A stretch of 49,026 nt of DNA from Verrucomicrobiota bacterium. Its GTDB lineage: Bacteria; Verrucomicrobiota; Verrucomicrobiia; Limisphaerales; SXTU01. This document shows, piece by piece, positions 1 through 8,278 of the stretch (within the stretch, counting starts at the first letter, position 1; the number at the start of each line of letters is the position of its first letter). The notes below the pieces were generated by a model. That model was not told where the DNA came from. It saw only the letters and a list, made by a program, of their open reading frames with translations, and did not search any database. Both the position numbers and the translations under genes were made by a program. Location of the stretch: the NCBI GenBank assembly GCA_016235545.1, contig JACRKB010000153.1, forward strand, positions 1-49,026, written 5' to 3'.

Positions 1-185
1 CCACCACCGTCCTTTTTCGCGATTTCTTCGAAAAATGATTGCAAGGCCTGACCGTCCAATCCCGGCAAAGGCAGCATCGAGACAAGCCGACAAATGGCCA
101 AGACGATGAGGGTGAAGAAAATTCGAGACTTCAGCTCCGGAATCTTGAAGCAGTTGACAAAAGTGTTGACGATGTTTTGAAACAT
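1..185 (-). CDS. secY: Preprotein translocase subunit SecY (N-terminal fragment)
   Basis: Central channel subunit of the SecYEG inner-membrane translocon. Only the first 61 residues are in the window; the gene runs off the left edge. The start MFQNIVNTFVNCFKIPEL, followed by a charged segment and a first membrane helix at about residues 21-40 ending in LPLPGLDG, is the usual SecY N-terminus. The ATG lies 20 bases after the rplO stop, the normal place for secY at the end of an spc operon. Partial because of the window edge, with no sign of damage. Confidence 0.9.
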   Translation of the reverse strand, partial: MFQNIVNTFVNCFKIPELKSRIFFTLIVLAICRLVSMLPLPGLDGQALQSFFEEIAKKDGG

Positions 186-205
186 GGAGCGCAGTCAGCC
201 GTCGC

Positions 206-667
206 CTAGGCCGCCTTTGGAGCGGGCAATTCGCAGACACCGCCGAGCGCCTCAATCTGCTCCCGGGCCCCCGCACTGAACGCGTTAGCCACCCCGGTCA
301 GCTTCTTGGTCAATTTGCCGTCGCCAAGAACCTTGATGCCGCCGCTTGAGTGACCATTGGCAAGGCCGGTCTGACGGAGCAAAACCTCGTCCACACGCGC
401 GCCGTCCGAGAAAAAATTGAGGCTTTCTACATTGACGGGAATGTAAATGGTTGCAAAGCGTGCGTTGCTGAAGCCGCGCTTGGGGATGCGACGGATGAGG
501 GGCATTTGGCCTCCTTCAAAGCCGTGCCGCATGGACGAACCGCTGCGCGCAGATTGGCCCTTGCCACCGCGACCAGAGGTCTTGCCGTGTCCGCTGGACT
601 CGCCCTGGCCGAGACGCTTCTTCCTGTGCTTCGCCCCTGGACGGGGTTTCAAATCGTGGAGACGCAT
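206..667 (-). CDS. rplO: 50S ribosomal protein L15
   Basis: Large-subunit protein that binds 23S rRNA late in assembly. It has 153 residues, normal for L15. The N-terminus ([20 protein letters not shown], then a Gly/Ser/Lys-rich stretch [12 protein letters not shown]) is the disordered rRNA-penetrating extension typical of L15, and the C-terminal half carries the [11 protein letters not shown] globular motif. It follows rpsE directly with a 23-base gap; rpmD, which usually separates these two genes, is not there. It ends in TAG, so amber is a working stop codon in this genome. Confidence 0.97.
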   Translation of the reverse strand: MRLHDLKPRPGAKHRKKRLGQGESSGHGKTSGRGGKGQSARSGSSMRHGFEGGQMPLIRRIPKRGFSNARFATIYIPVNVESLNFFSDGARVDEVLLRQTGLANGHSSGGIKVLGDGKLTKKLTGVANAFSAGAREQIEALGGVCELPAPKAA

Positions 668-690
668 GGTTTCGAAAAGTTAAGTGTGAA

Positions 691-1359
691 TCAGACTGCG
701 GGGGAGACTGGCGCTGCGGCCTTCGGGCCGCCAATGGTGACACCACGGCGCTTGGCCACGTCCTCGCGAAGGCGGAGGCTTTGCAAGGCTGCAATTGTCG
801 CTTTGGCAACGTTCGCCGCGTTCTTGGATCCGAGCGACTTGCTCAACACGTCCTTGATCCCGACCGATTCTAACACCGCTCGGACGGTCTTGCCCGCGAT
901 GAGGCCAGTCCCGGGCGACGCGGGGCGAAGAAGCACCTTGGCACCGTCGAACGCGCAGTAGGCATCATGCGGAATCGTCCCGCCGGAAAGGGAGACAGAA
1001 AGCATGTTTTGCTTCGATGCTTCTCCACCCTTCTTGATCGCTTCGGACACCTCTGCAGCCTTGCCGAGACCAAGGCCGATGCGCCCCTTGCGGTCTCCGG
1101 TTACAACCAACGCGCTGAAACTGAAGCGACGTCCTCCTTTCACGACTTTCGCAGAACGGTTGATAAACAACACCTTTTCGCAGAATTCACTGTTCTGGCT
1201 CTGATCAACTTCGGGACGGCGACGCGGCCCTCCGCGACCGGGGCCTCGGCCTCGACCTCCACGCTCGCCGCGCTGCTCACCACCAGGGGCGGCGCCGGGC
1301 GGCAATTCGGTAGTGGTCGGAAGTGTGATGGCGGGAAGATTGGTAGTAGGTTCAGACAC
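691..1359 (-). CDS. rpsE: 30S ribosomal protein S5 with Arg/Gly-rich N-terminal extension
   Basis: Small-subunit protein at the mRNA entry site that affects decoding accuracy. The S5 fold begins near residue 57 (EFCEKVLFINRSAKVVKGGR) and continues through the second domain (GTGLIAGKTVRAVLESVGIKD). In front is an extension of about 50 residues: a Pro/Thr-rich piece, then an Arg/Gly-rich piece (GERGGRGRGPGRGG). At 222 residues it is clearly longer than the approximately 166-residue E. coli protein. The start is GTG at 1359, with a good AGGAGA ribosome-binding site about 8 bases upstream, which supports the extension being translated. Confidence 0.95.
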   Translation of the reverse strand: MSEPTTNLPAITLPTTTELPPGAAPGGEQRGERGGRGRGPGRGGPRRRPEVDQSQNSEFCEKVLFINRSAKVVKGGRRFSFSALVVTGDRKGRIGLGLGKAAEVSEAIKKGGEASKQNMLSVSLSGGTIPHDAYCAFDGAKVLLRPASPGTGLIAGKTVRAVLESVGIKDVLSKSLGSKNAANVAKATIAALQSLRLREDVAKRRGVTIGGPKAAAPVSPAV

Positions 1360-1382
1360 GAATCAAATCTCCTGTTCGTCGG

Positions 1383-1748
1383 TTAAAATTTCAGACCGCT
1401 CTCGCGCGCAGAGTCTGCAAGCGCCTTGACCTTGCCGTGGTAGCGCGCGCCGCTGCGATCGAAAACCACTGCGGAAATCCCCCTGGCCTTCGCCGCCTCG
1501 GCGGCTGCCTTGCCGATGATGACTGCACTTTTGACATTGGCACCGAGGGACTCGCGGTCAGCCTGACTCTTCACGCGGGTCGAGGCCGAGGCGATGGTCA
1601 CGCCCTTGCCGTCGTCAATAAACTGCACGTAAATATGCTGACCGGTGAAGCGAACGCTCATGCGGGGCCGCTCTGCGGTGCCGGCAACCTTTTTTCGGAT
1701 GCGCCAAACACGCAGTTGCCGGAGCTGAAGTTTCTTCTGTGTTCTCAT
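1383..1748 (-). CDS. rplR: 50S ribosomal protein L18
   Basis: Binds 5S rRNA together with L5 in the central protuberance. It has 121 residues, the usual length, with the basic N-terminus (LRQLRVWRIRKKVAGTAERP) followed by RMSVRFTGQHIYVQFIDD and the conserved C-terminal end (FDRSGARYHGKVKALADSARESGLKF). It lies between rplF and rpsE, as in other spc operons. A gap of 38 bases separates it from rplF upstream and 23 bases from rpsE downstream. Confidence 0.96.
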   Translation of the reverse strand: MRTQKKLQLRQLRVWRIRKKVAGTAERPRMSVRFTGQHIYVQFIDDGKGVTIASASTRVKSQADRESLGANVKSAVIIGKAAAEAAKARGISAVVFDRSGARYHGKVKALADSARESGLKF

Positions 1749-1786
1749 TTCGTGCTGACCACGGTCTTGGCCGTGGCTTCAAATGG

Positions 1787-2323
1787 TTACTGAACTGTCT
1801 TGCCTTCCTTGCGGACAATGTGTTCGCCCTCGTAGCGAACACCTTTGCCCTTGTAAGGTTCTGGAGGATAGTAAGCGCGAATTTCCGCTGCGACCTGTCC
1901 GACCACCTGCTTGTCCGGCCCTTCGATCATCAGCTTGGTATTGTCTTCCACTGTCACTTTGATCTGATCGGGGATGTCGAAAAGGATCGGGTGCGAAAAA
2001 CCGAGAGCTAGATCAACCTGCTTGCCCTTTACGGCTGCCTTGAATCCCACCCCATGAATTTCCAACTTCTTGACATAGCCATCGCTGACGCCCTTGACCA
2101 TGTTGTTGATCAGCGAGCGCGTCAGGCCGTGAAGCGCTCTCGCCTCAGAGTCCTCACCCTGCCGGCTCACGACTATCTTGTCCTTTTCGACAGTCGCGGT
2201 GACGCGCCCCGGTATCGCCTGCTGCAATTTGCCCTTCGGTCCCTCAACGAAGATGGTTACGCCCCTCACCTCCACCTTGACCTTTGCGGGAATACTGACG
2301 GGTTGCTTTCCGATGCGTGACAT
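1787..2323 (-). CDS. rplF: 50S ribosomal protein L6
   Basis: Large-subunit protein near the factor-binding site. It has 178 residues, standard for the family, built of two similar domains. The start MSRIGKQPVSIPAKVKVEV and the C-terminal signature (GPDKQVVGQVAAEIRAYYPPEPYKGKGVRY, residues about 135-165) are diagnostic. It is 12 bases after the rpsH stop, so the two are likely translationally linked. Confidence 0.97.
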   Translation of the reverse strand: MSRIGKQPVSIPAKVKVEVRGVTIFVEGPKGKLQQAIPGRVTATVEKDKIVVSRQGEDSEARALHGLTRSLINNMVKGVSDGYVKKLEIHGVGFKAAVKGKQVDLALGFSHPILFDIPDQIKVTVEDNTKLMIEGPDKQVVGQVAAEIRAYYPPEPYKGKGVRYEGEHIVRKEGKTVQ

Positions 2324-2335
2324 AATCGTGAAAAA

Positions 2336-2725
2336 TTACCAGACAAAACAAAGCAACTCACCGCCTACGTTTTGGCGACAAGCTTCGTTGCCGGTCAAAA
2401 TGCCGGCGGGCGTCGAAAGGATGACGGTGCCCATGCCATTGCGAACTCGAGGAATTTCATCCGAGGCGACGTAGCGGCGGCGTCCAGGCGTGCTCACGCG
2501 TTTGAGTCCATCAATCACGCTTTTGCGGCCCTCATACTTGAGTTTGATCTTGAGCTTCTTCGTCGCGACGGCGCCCTCGATAACGACATCACTGACATAC
2601 CCCTCCCGCTTGAGGACATGAGCGATGCTCTCCTTCATCTTGGAGTGAGGAATGTCAACGCTTGGCAACAATGCGTTGCCGGCGTTGCGAATTCGAGTCA
2701 ACAGATCAGCAATTGGGTCGCTCAT
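2336..2725 (-). CDS. rpsH: 30S ribosomal protein S8
   Basis: Central-domain 16S rRNA binder, and in E. coli the translational repressor of the spc operon. It has 129 residues, normal length. It starts MSDPIADLLTRIRNAGNA and ends with the conserved segment (RRRYVASDEIPRVRNGMGTVILSTPAGILT, then GGELLCFVW). Two bases separate its ATG from the rpsN stop upstream, so coupling is likely. Whether it represses its own operon here cannot be judged from the sequence alone. Confidence 0.97.
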   Translation of the reverse strand: MSDPIADLLTRIRNAGNALLPSVDIPHSKMKESIAHVLKREGYVSDVVIEGAVATKKLKIKLKYEGRKSVIDGLKRVSTPGRRRYVASDEIPRVRNGMGTVILSTPAGILTGNEACRQNVGGELLCFVW

Positions 2726-2727
2726 AA

Positions 2728-2997
2728 TTACCAGCTCGCTTTCGTGACACCAGGGATCATGCCAGACAACGCCAGCTCGCGAAAAGTCAGACGTGAAACC
2801 CCGAATTTGCGAATGAAGCCGTGACGCCGTCCTGAGACTGCGCAGCGGTTCACCACACGGATGGGCGACGCGTTGCGTGGGAGCTTCGAGAGTCCTGCGT
2901 AATCTTTCCGCGCCTTTAGCTCAGCTCGCTTGGTGGCGAATTTCTTCACCGTTGCCTGCTTGCGCTTGTTGCGCTCCAGCCATGAGGTTTTTGCCAT
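2728..2997 (-). CDS. rpsN: 30S ribosomal protein S14 (zinc-independent type)
   Basis: 16S rRNA-binding protein of the 30S head. It has 89 residues with the family core (RNRCAVSGRRHGFIRKFGVSR-like) and the ending MIPGVTKASW. It is the longer form without the two CxxC pairs of zinc-binding S14, so it belongs to the zinc-independent class. The only cysteine is in the VVNRCAVSGR segment. It sits between rplE and rpsH, as usual. Confidence 0.96.
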   Translation of the reverse strand: MAKTSWLERNKRKQATVKKFATKRAELKARKDYAGLSKLPRNASPIRVVNRCAVSGRRHGFIRKFGVSRLTFRELALSGMIPGVTKASW

Positions 2998-3015
2998 AAT
3001 CAGGGTCTGTAATAA

Positions 3016-3558
3016 CTACTTCTCGGCAAAGGGCATGCCCATCAGTTTGAGCAGATCACGCGCCTCGTCATTGGTCGGTGCGGACGTGACAATGGTTATG
3101 TCCATCCCCTGCTGACGCTTTATCTTGTCCAAGTCAATCTCTGGGAAAATGGTCTGATCGGAGACGCCAATGGAATAGTTGCCACGCCCATCGAACTTGC
3201 GCGGACTGATTCCGCGAAAATCGCGGATGCGCGGAAGCGCGGTGGCAACCAGGCGGTCGAAAAATTCATACATCGCATCACGTCGCAGAGTGACGAAGCA
3301 GCCTACGGGCTGGTGCTGCCGGAGCTTAAAGTTCGCGACGCTCTTGCGGGCCTTGGTGATCACTGGCTTGCGGCCTGTGATCGCAGTCAGGTCCTTCGCA
3401 GCGTCGTCCACAGCGCTCTTTTCGAGCGAGGCGCTCACACCCATGTTGAGAACTATCTTCTCCAACTTCGGCACTTGGTGAATGTTCTTGTAATTGCGCT
3501 TCTCGATGAGTGCGGGCCGCACTTCTTCGACGTATTTCTTGTAAAGTCGGGATTCCAT
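3016..3558 (-). CDS. rplE: 50S ribosomal protein L5
   Basis: Binds 5S rRNA and forms part of the central protuberance that contacts the P-site tRNA. It has 180 residues, the usual length. Conserved blocks include [17 protein letters not shown] (residues about 30-47), the loop [21 protein letters not shown], and the ending [20 protein letters not shown]. It lies 5 bases from the rplX stop, consistent with polycistronic translation. Confidence 0.97.
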   Translation of the reverse strand: MESRLYKKYVEEVRPALIEKRNYKNIHQVPKLEKIVLNMGVSASLEKSAVDDAAKDLTAITGRKPVITKARKSVANFKLRQHQPVGCFVTLRRDAMYEFFDRLVATALPRIRDFRGISPRKFDGRGNYSIGVSDQTIFPEIDLDKIKRQQGMDITIVTSAPTNDEARDLLKLMGMPFAEK

Positions 3559-3563
3559 ACGGG

Positions 3564-3848
3564 TCAGGATTCGGCTGGCTTGGCAGTGGTGTTGCGCTTG
3601 GCGGCCCGAGCTTCGAATTTGGTGACAAGCATTACATTGGAGACGTGAATGGCACCTTCTCGTTCGAGGATCGTTCCGTTCGGATGTTGCTGGCTCTTCC
3701 GGAGGTGCTTCTTTTGGATGTTCACGCCCTCGACATAGACGCGGTCACTCTTGGTCACCACAGAGATGATTTTGCCCCGTTTCCCCTTGTCTTTGCCAGT
3801 GATAACGACCACTTCGTCATCGCGTTTCACATGAAGTTTGCTGGGCAT
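3564..3848 (-). CDS. rplX: 50S ribosomal protein L24
   Basis: Early assembly-initiator protein for the 50S subunit. It has 94 residues, slightly short but in the family range. It carries the KOW motif near the N-terminus ([19 protein letters not shown], residues about 9-27) and the middle block [20 protein letters not shown]. The tail is Ala/Lys-rich. It starts 2 bases after the rplN stop. Confidence 0.95.
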   Translation of the reverse strand: MPSKLHVKRDDEVVVITGKDKGKRGKIISVVTKSDRVYVEGVNIQKKHLRKSQQHPNGTILEREGAIHVSNVMLVTKFEARAAKRNTTAKPAES

Positions 3849-3850
3849 AA

Positions 3851-4216
3851 CTAGATAACCTCCGGAGCGAGAGAAATGATTTTCATAAACTTAAGATCGC
3901 GCAGTTCGCGAGCCACGGGACCAAAGATGCGCGTCCCCTTCGGGTTGCGCTCAGCGTCAATAATGACAATCGCATTGCGATCGAAGCGCAAATAGGAGCC
4001 GTCCGCGCGGCGGATGCTTTGCCGGGTCCGAACGACGACGGCATCGCAGACTTCGCCTTTTTTCACGGTGCCGTCGGGGGCGGCCTCCTTGATGTGGCAC
4101 TTGATCACCTCGCCGACGCCGGCATAAGTCTGGTTGCGGCCTTGAACACCGATCATAGCAGCGCGCTTTGCGCCGGTGTTGTCGGCCACGTCAAGGATTG
4201 AGCGGAGTTGCAGCAT
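3851..4216 (-). CDS. rplN: 50S ribosomal protein L14
   Basis: Large-subunit protein at the subunit interface, forming bridges with 16S rRNA. It has 121 residues, the standard length. It starts [20 protein letters not shown] and contains the signature around residues 60-90 ([21 protein letters not shown], then [22 protein letters not shown]). It lies 12 bases from rpsQ upstream, in the usual order rpsQ-rplN-rplX. Confidence 0.97.
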   Translation of the reverse strand: MLQLRSILDVADNTGAKRAAMIGVQGRNQTYAGVGEVIKCHIKEAAPDGTVKKGEVCDAVVVRTRQSIRRADGSYLRFDRNAIVIIDAERNPKGTRIFGPVARELRDLKFMKIISLAPEVI

Positions 4217-4228
4217 GATCTGTAGCGG

Positions 4229-4525
4229 TTAGGCGTTCACCTGCGCTTGTTCCTGGGCGCGTTCGACAATTTCGACCAAGCGCCACCGCTTGGTCTTGGA
4301 GAGAGGACGGGTCTCTTCGATGCGGACGATGTCACCAACCTTGGCTTCAGACTTCTCATCGTGAGCGTAGAATTTCTTGAAACTCGTCACCACTTTCTTG
4401 AACTGCGGGTGAGGAAATCGGCGCTTCACGCTCACGACGATCGTTTTCTGCATCTTGCTGGAGACGACCTCGCCGGTGCGCTCCTTGCGTTGGCGGCTGG
4501 CAATAATTTTCGCGGTCTCGGACAT
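4229..4525 (-). CDS. rpsQ: 30S ribosomal protein S17
   Basis: OB-fold 16S rRNA binder needed early in 30S assembly. It has 98 residues, a little longer than the common 80-85 because of short tails at both ends. The core is clear: [19 protein letters not shown], then [33 protein letters not shown]. The C-terminal tail ([14 protein letters not shown]) goes beyond the typical end. Three bases separate it from the rpmC stop. Confidence 0.96.
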   Translation of the reverse strand: MSETAKIIASRQRKERTGEVVSSKMQKTIVVSVKRRFPHPQFKKVVTSFKKFYAHDEKSEAKVGDIVRIEETRPLSKTKRWRLVEIVERAQEQAQVNA

Positions 4526-4528
4526 AGC

Positions 4529-4741
4529 TTAGGCGGCTTTGGGTTGCGCGGACTGCAGGCGAAGCTGGGTGATGCGAGTCTCCACGCGGGCGATGTCTTT
4601 GCGGAGAATGCGCAGCCGCGAGGGTTTCTCCAGTTGGGCAGTGGCTTTCTGCAGGCGCAGGTTAAAGAGTTCCTGCCTCAACTCGCGGCTTTGGGTGGCC
4701 AACTCAGCCACGGTCTTGTCTTTTAGTTCGTCAAATTTCAT
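4529..4741 (-). CDS. rpmC: 50S ribosomal protein L29
   Basis: Small two-helix protein at the polypeptide exit tunnel that helps dock trigger factor and SRP. It has 70 residues with the expected antiparallel coiled-coil pattern: MKFDELKDKTVAELATQSRE, the FNLRLQKATAQLEKPSRLR turn, and the second helix ILRKDIARVETRITQLRLQ. It lies between rplP (2-base gap) and rpsQ (3-base gap). Confidence 0.95.
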   Translation of the reverse strand: MKFDELKDKTVAELATQSRELRQELFNLRLQKATAQLEKPSRLRILRKDIARVETRITQLRLQSAQPKAA

Positions 4742-4743
4742 GT

Positions 4744-5163
4744 TCAGGCGTGCGCGTGCCGCGCAATAAACTTTGTTTTGATGGGCATCTTGGTGGCCGC
4801 AAGGCGCATCGCCTCACGGGCCATCACCTCGGGGATGCCGTCCACTTCAAACAAAACGTTGGCAGGGCGAATCACCGCAACCCAGCCCTCGACTCCGCCC
4901 TTGCCTGTGCCCATTCGGACTTCCAGCGGCTTTTTCGTGAACGATTTGTCCGGAAAGATGCGGATCCACATCTTGCCGCGTCGTTTCATGTGGCGGGAAA
5001 TCGCCACACGGCAAGCTTCGATGACTTTGTTGTCCAGCCAGCACCGCTCCAGCGCCATCAATCCATACTCTCCAAATGCGACAGTGTTCCCACGCGTGGC
5101 CAAGCCACGGCGTGCACCACGGTGCATTTTTCGATACTTCACTCTTGCGGGCATCATCGCCAT
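4744..5163 (-). CDS. rplP: 50S ribosomal protein L16
   Basis: Large-subunit protein that helps form the A-site tRNA pocket. It has 139 residues, normal length. It starts [20 protein letters not shown] and contains the arginine-bearing loop [19 protein letters not shown] (residues about 80-98), the region hydroxylated in some bacteria. It ends [11 protein letters not shown]. It follows rpsC with a 21-base gap. Confidence 0.97.
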   Translation of the reverse strand: MAMMPARVKYRKMHRGARRGLATRGNTVAFGEYGLMALERCWLDNKVIEACRVAISRHMKRRGKMWIRIFPDKSFTKKPLEVRMGTGKGGVEGWVAVIRPANVLFEVDGIPEVMAREAMRLAATKMPIKTKFIARHAHA

Positions 5164-5184
5164 AGCGTGTCTTGAGTCTGAAAG

Positions 5185-5865
5185 TTAATTGCCGTTGTTC
5201 GGAGCCGAAGTGGTGGTCACCGTCTTGGTGTCCTTGTCCTTCGCCTCATCTTTGCAAATCCAGCACTTGACGCCAATTTTGCCCTGGAGGGTTCTTGCCT
5301 CTGCAAAACCGTAGTCAATGTTTGCTCGCAAGGTGTGAAGCGGCACGCTCCCTTCGAGATACTTCTCAACCCGCGCGATTTCCGATCCGCCGAGTCGGCC
5401 AGCACACCGCACACGTATTCCCTGCACGCCCTGCATCTGCATGGTAGTCTGGACGGCCTTCTTCATCGCGCGCCGAAAGGAGACGCGACGCTCAAGCTGA
5501 AGGGCAATGTTCTCTGCAACGAGCTGCGCGTCAGACTCCGGGGACTTCACCTCAATGATGTCCACATAGACTTCTTTGCCTGTCATCTTGCTCAAATCTT
5601 CCTTGAGCTTGTCAATCTCCGCCCCTTTGCGACCGATGACGACACCCGGTCGCGCAGTGTAGATTGTGACACGGCAGCGGTTCGCAGCGCGCTCGATGCC
5701 AATGCGTGGCACTGACGCAGACTCGAGCTTTTTCTTGAGAATCGAGCGAATCTTGAAGTCCTCCGTGAGGAGTGCGGAGAAGCCCTTCTTGTCGGCATAC
5801 CACTTCGAGCGCCAGTCTTTGTTGACTGCGACGCGAAGGCCGATGGGGTTGGATTTTTGGCCCAT
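5185..5865 (-). CDS. rpsC: 30S ribosomal protein S3
   Basis: Head protein of the 30S subunit lining the mRNA entry tunnel. It has 226 residues. It starts [20 protein letters not shown], has a KH domain at about residues 60-110 ([20 protein letters not shown]), and a C-terminal S3 domain ending near [18 protein letters not shown]. The last approximately 20 residues are a hydrophilic Lys/Asp/Thr tail. Four bases separate it from rplV. Confidence 0.97.
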   Translation of the reverse strand: MGQKSNPIGLRVAVNKDWRSKWYADKKGFSALLTEDFKIRSILKKKLESASVPRIGIERAANRCRVTIYTARPGVVIGRKGAEIDKLKEDLSKMTGKEVYVDIIEVKSPESDAQLVAENIALQLERRVSFRRAMKKAVQTTMQMQGVQGIRVRCAGRLGGSEIARVEKYLEGSVPLHTLRANIDYGFAEARTLQGKIGVKCWICKDEAKDKDTKTVTTTSAPNNGN

Positions 5866-5869
5866 ACGA

Positions 5870-6202
5870 TTACTGGTCGGAAAGGATGATCTTGATGTGG
5901 CTGTTCCGCTTGATAATGGGGCCTGCCGAGCCGCGGGCCTTCGGTGTCATGCGTTTCAAGCGCCCGGCAGTCAGCGCCAGCGCTTCCCGCACAATCAGGT
6001 TCTCGGCTTTTAGACCATTGTTGTTCTCGGCGTTCGCTATGGCAGAATCCAATGTCTTGGCCACGGCCCGCGCGGACTTGCGAGGGATGACCGCCAAGAC
6101 GTGCTTCGCCTGAAGTGCCGAGAGCCCCTGAATCTGTCGGACGACTTCACGCACCTTCTGGGGCGACATGCGGAAGTTTTTGAGAAAAGCTTGAACGTGC
6201 AT
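5870..6202 (-). CDS. rplV: 50S ribosomal protein L22
   Basis: Lines the peptide exit tunnel through its long beta-hairpin. It has 110 residues from the ATG at 6202 ([20 protein letters not shown]). A longer in-frame reading exists upstream but would overlap rpsS and has no L22 homology, so the ATG 1 base beyond the rpsS stop was chosen. The hairpin is seen as [25 protein letters not shown] near the C-terminus. Confidence 0.95.
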   Translation of the reverse strand: MHVQAFLKNFRMSPQKVREVVRQIQGLSALQAKHVLAVIPRKSARAVAKTLDSAIANAENNNGLKAENLIVREALALTAGRLKRMTPKARGSAGPIIKRNSHIKIILSDQ

Positions 6203-6203
6203 A

Positions 6204-6485
6204 CTACTTGGCTTCCGCCTTGGCGGTGTGAGCGCCGTGCTTCTTGAAAATGCGTGTGAGCGAGAATTCACCGAGCTTGTGACCGACCATGTTCTCAGTC
6301 ACAAACACTGGAAGAAATTGCTTTCCGTTGTGCACATTGAAGGTCAACCCAATGAACTCAGGGGTAATAGTCGAACGACGCGACCATGTCTTGATCGGGG
6401 TCTTCAAGTTCACGGCCTTGGCCTTCACGATCTTATCCTGAAGACTCGCCTCCACATAGGCACCCTTTTTGATTGAACGTCCCAT
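6204..6485 (-). CDS. rpsS: 30S ribosomal protein S19
   Basis: Head protein that contacts the A-site tRNA region together with S13. It has 93 residues, typical. It starts [19 protein letters not shown] and carries the signature [20 protein letters not shown], then [26 protein letters not shown]. It ends in TAG and lies 6 bases from rplB. Confidence 0.97.
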   Translation of the reverse strand: MGRSIKKGAYVEASLQDKIVKAKAVNLKTPIKTWSRRSTITPEFIGLTFNVHNGKQFLPVFVTENMVGHKLGEFSLTRIFKKHGAHTAKAEAK

Positions 6486-6491
6486 AGTCTC

Positions 6492-7346
6492 TTACTGTTG
6501 CTTCATTGGCCGTCCGTCGCGACGGACGACAATGAAGCGGTTTGAATCCTTGGTCTTTGCGCGCGTTCGTTTCCCCTTCGCAACTAAACCCCACGGAGAG
6601 GTAAGCTGCTGCCAGCCGCCGCCAGATTTGGACTTGCCTTGGCCACCACCGTTGGGGTGGTCCACCGGGTTGCGCGCCACACCACGGCTGATCGGCCGAA
6701 TTCCGCGATGCCGGCTGCGACCTGCTTTTCCGAGCACGACCTTTTCGTGCTCAGTGTTGCCCACTTGGCCGATTGTGGCATAGCAATCCTGATGAATCCT
6801 GCGAATCTCCCCCGAAGGCAATCGAATCTGAGCGTAACCCTCGTCCACAGACATCAACGTGGCAGCGGAGCCAGCTGAGCGGACCATCTGAGCACCTCGC
6901 CCTGGCATAATTTCGATTGCGTGAATCGGAAGACCAACCGGCACCGATTTAAGCTGGACGGAGTTTCCGATGTCGGGGGAGGCACTCGGACCCGAAAGGA
7001 TTTTTGCGCCAACTTTAAGACCCAGAGGCGCGACGATGTAGCGTTTCTCACCATCCCGATAGGTGAGCAGGGCCAGACGCGCGGTGCGGATTGGATCATA
7101 CTCGATCGCTGAAACCTCAGCTTCGATGCCATGCTTGTTGCGCTTAAAATCCACTAGGCGAATCTTCTGCTTGTGACCGCCGCCAATTCCACGCGCAGTG
7201 ACACGTCCATGAGCGTTGCGGCCACCTGTTTTTTTGCGAATGACGACGAGATTCTTCTCGGGCTTCGATTTCGTGATGTCGCTGTAGTCCGAGATCGTGA
7301 TATATCTCGTCGACGGAGTCAGCGGGCGGAAAGTCTTGACGGGCAT
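6492..7346 (-). CDS. rplB: 50S ribosomal protein L2
   Basis: One of the most conserved large-subunit proteins, close to the peptidyl-transferase centre. It has 284 residues, slightly above the usual 273-277. It has the N-terminal OB-like part (RNAHGRVTARGIGGGHKQKIRLVDF, residues about 44-68) and the C-terminal signature RGVARNPVDHPNGGGQGKSKSGG with the conserved histidine of the DHPNGGG loop. It begins 10 bases after rplW. Confidence 0.98.
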   Translation of the reverse strand: MPVKTFRPLTPSTRYITISDYSDITKSKPEKNLVVIRKKTGGRNAHGRVTARGIGGGHKQKIRLVDFKRNKHGIEAEVSAIEYDPIRTARLALLTYRDGEKRYIVAPLGLKVGAKILSGPSASPDIGNSVQLKSVPVGLPIHAIEIMPGRGAQMVRSAGSAATLMSVDEGYAQIRLPSGEIRRIHQDCYATIGQVGNTEHEKVVLGKAGRSRHRGIRPISRGVARNPVDHPNGGGQGKSKSGGGWQQLTSPWGLVAKGKRTRAKTKDSNRFIVVRRDGRPMKQQ

Positions 7347-7355
7347 GGCTGAAAA

Positions 7356-7637
7356 TTAGGTGAGGTTGATTTTCTCGCCCTTTTTGAGGGTAATAATGGC
7401 CTTCTTCCAATTCGCCTCCCGACCGGCGTGCTTCGTGTTCTGGCGGCGGGCCTTGCCGCGGACATTGCAAGTGTTGACCGCAACAACCTTGACCTTGAAG
7501 AGCTCTTGCACTGCTTTGCGAATCTCAATCTTGCTCGCACGGCGGTCAGCCACCACGGTGTATTGGTTGAACCGCTCGGCCTGCATTGCACCCTTCTCAC
7601 TGATGCGCACCGTCTTGATAATGTCGAATGAATTCAT
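7356..7637 (-). CDS. rplW: 50S ribosomal protein L23
   Basis: Exit-tunnel protein and main docking site for trigger factor and SRP. It has 93 residues, normal. It begins MNSFDIIKTVRISEKGAMQA and has the family motif RRASKIEIRKAVQELFKVKVVAVNT at residues about 32-55, followed by a basic loop KARRQNTKHAGREANWKKAI. It lies between rplD (5-base gap) and rplB, as usual. Confidence 0.96.
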   Translation of the reverse strand: MNSFDIIKTVRISEKGAMQAERFNQYTVVADRRASKIEIRKAVQELFKVKVVAVNTCNVRGKARRQNTKHAGREANWKKAIITLKKGEKINLT

Positions 7638-7642
7638 GGCGG

Positions 7643-8269
7643 TTACTTGTCGGAGAGTCGCAACGCAACTTTCTCCAAGGCTGCCTTGGTGAAGACGAGC
7701 TTGTCGCAGAGAAGCGCTTCGTATGTGTTGAGTGTTTCCCCGGAAGTCAGCTCCACGTTCGGGACATTGCGCGAGGCGATTGCGAGATTCTTGTCTTCCC
7801 CGGACACCAGCAGGACAGTTCGTCCACTCAGCTTGAGTGAACCCAGGACTCCGAGAAATTCCTTCGTCTTGTGACTCGCAAGTTTGAACTCGTCCACCAC
7901 GACCACGTCACCAGCTTTGACTCGCTCACTCAGGGCCTTACGGAGTGCGAGCGCACGAACACGCTTGTTTATCTTTTTCCTGAAATCACGAGGCCTCGGA
8001 CCGAAGACAACACCACCGCCCGGCCATAGCGGAGACTGGTTGGAACCCGCGCGGGCACGGCCGGTGCCCTTCTGCCGCCAGGGCTTCTTGTTGCTGCCTG
8101 AAACTTCGCCCACAGTTTTCGTGCAAGCCGTCCCGCTGCGCTGCGCAGCATTGTATGCGACGACGGCGTCGTGGACTGCCTGCGTCCCGCGGCCATTCTC
8201 GATCAGCTCGAAACCGACCTCGACCTCGCCTTGGCTGGCACCCTTGTTGTCTAAAATGGGAACTTTCAT
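7643..8269 (-). CDS. rplD: 50S ribosomal protein L4
   Basis: Tunnel-constriction protein; in E. coli it is also the autoregulator of the S10 operon. It has 208 residues, normal length. It carries the long basic loop (GEVSGSNKKPWRQKGTGRARAGSNQSPLWPGGGVVFGP, about residues 58-95) that reaches into the tunnel. It follows rplC with a 9-base gap. A hairpin lies in the rpsJ leader upstream, but whether L4 binds it cannot be told from sequence. Confidence 0.97.
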   Translation of the reverse strand: MKVPILDNKGASQGEVEVGFELIENGRGTQAVHDAVVAYNAAQRSGTACTKTVGEVSGSNKKPWRQKGTGRARAGSNQSPLWPGGGVVFGPRPRDFRKKINKRVRALALRKALSERVKAGDVVVVDEFKLASHKTKEFLGVLGSLKLSGRTVLLVSGEDKNLAIASRNVPNVELTSGETLNTYEALLCDKLVFTKAALEKVALRLSDK

Positions 8270-8278
8270 GTCTCAGTC

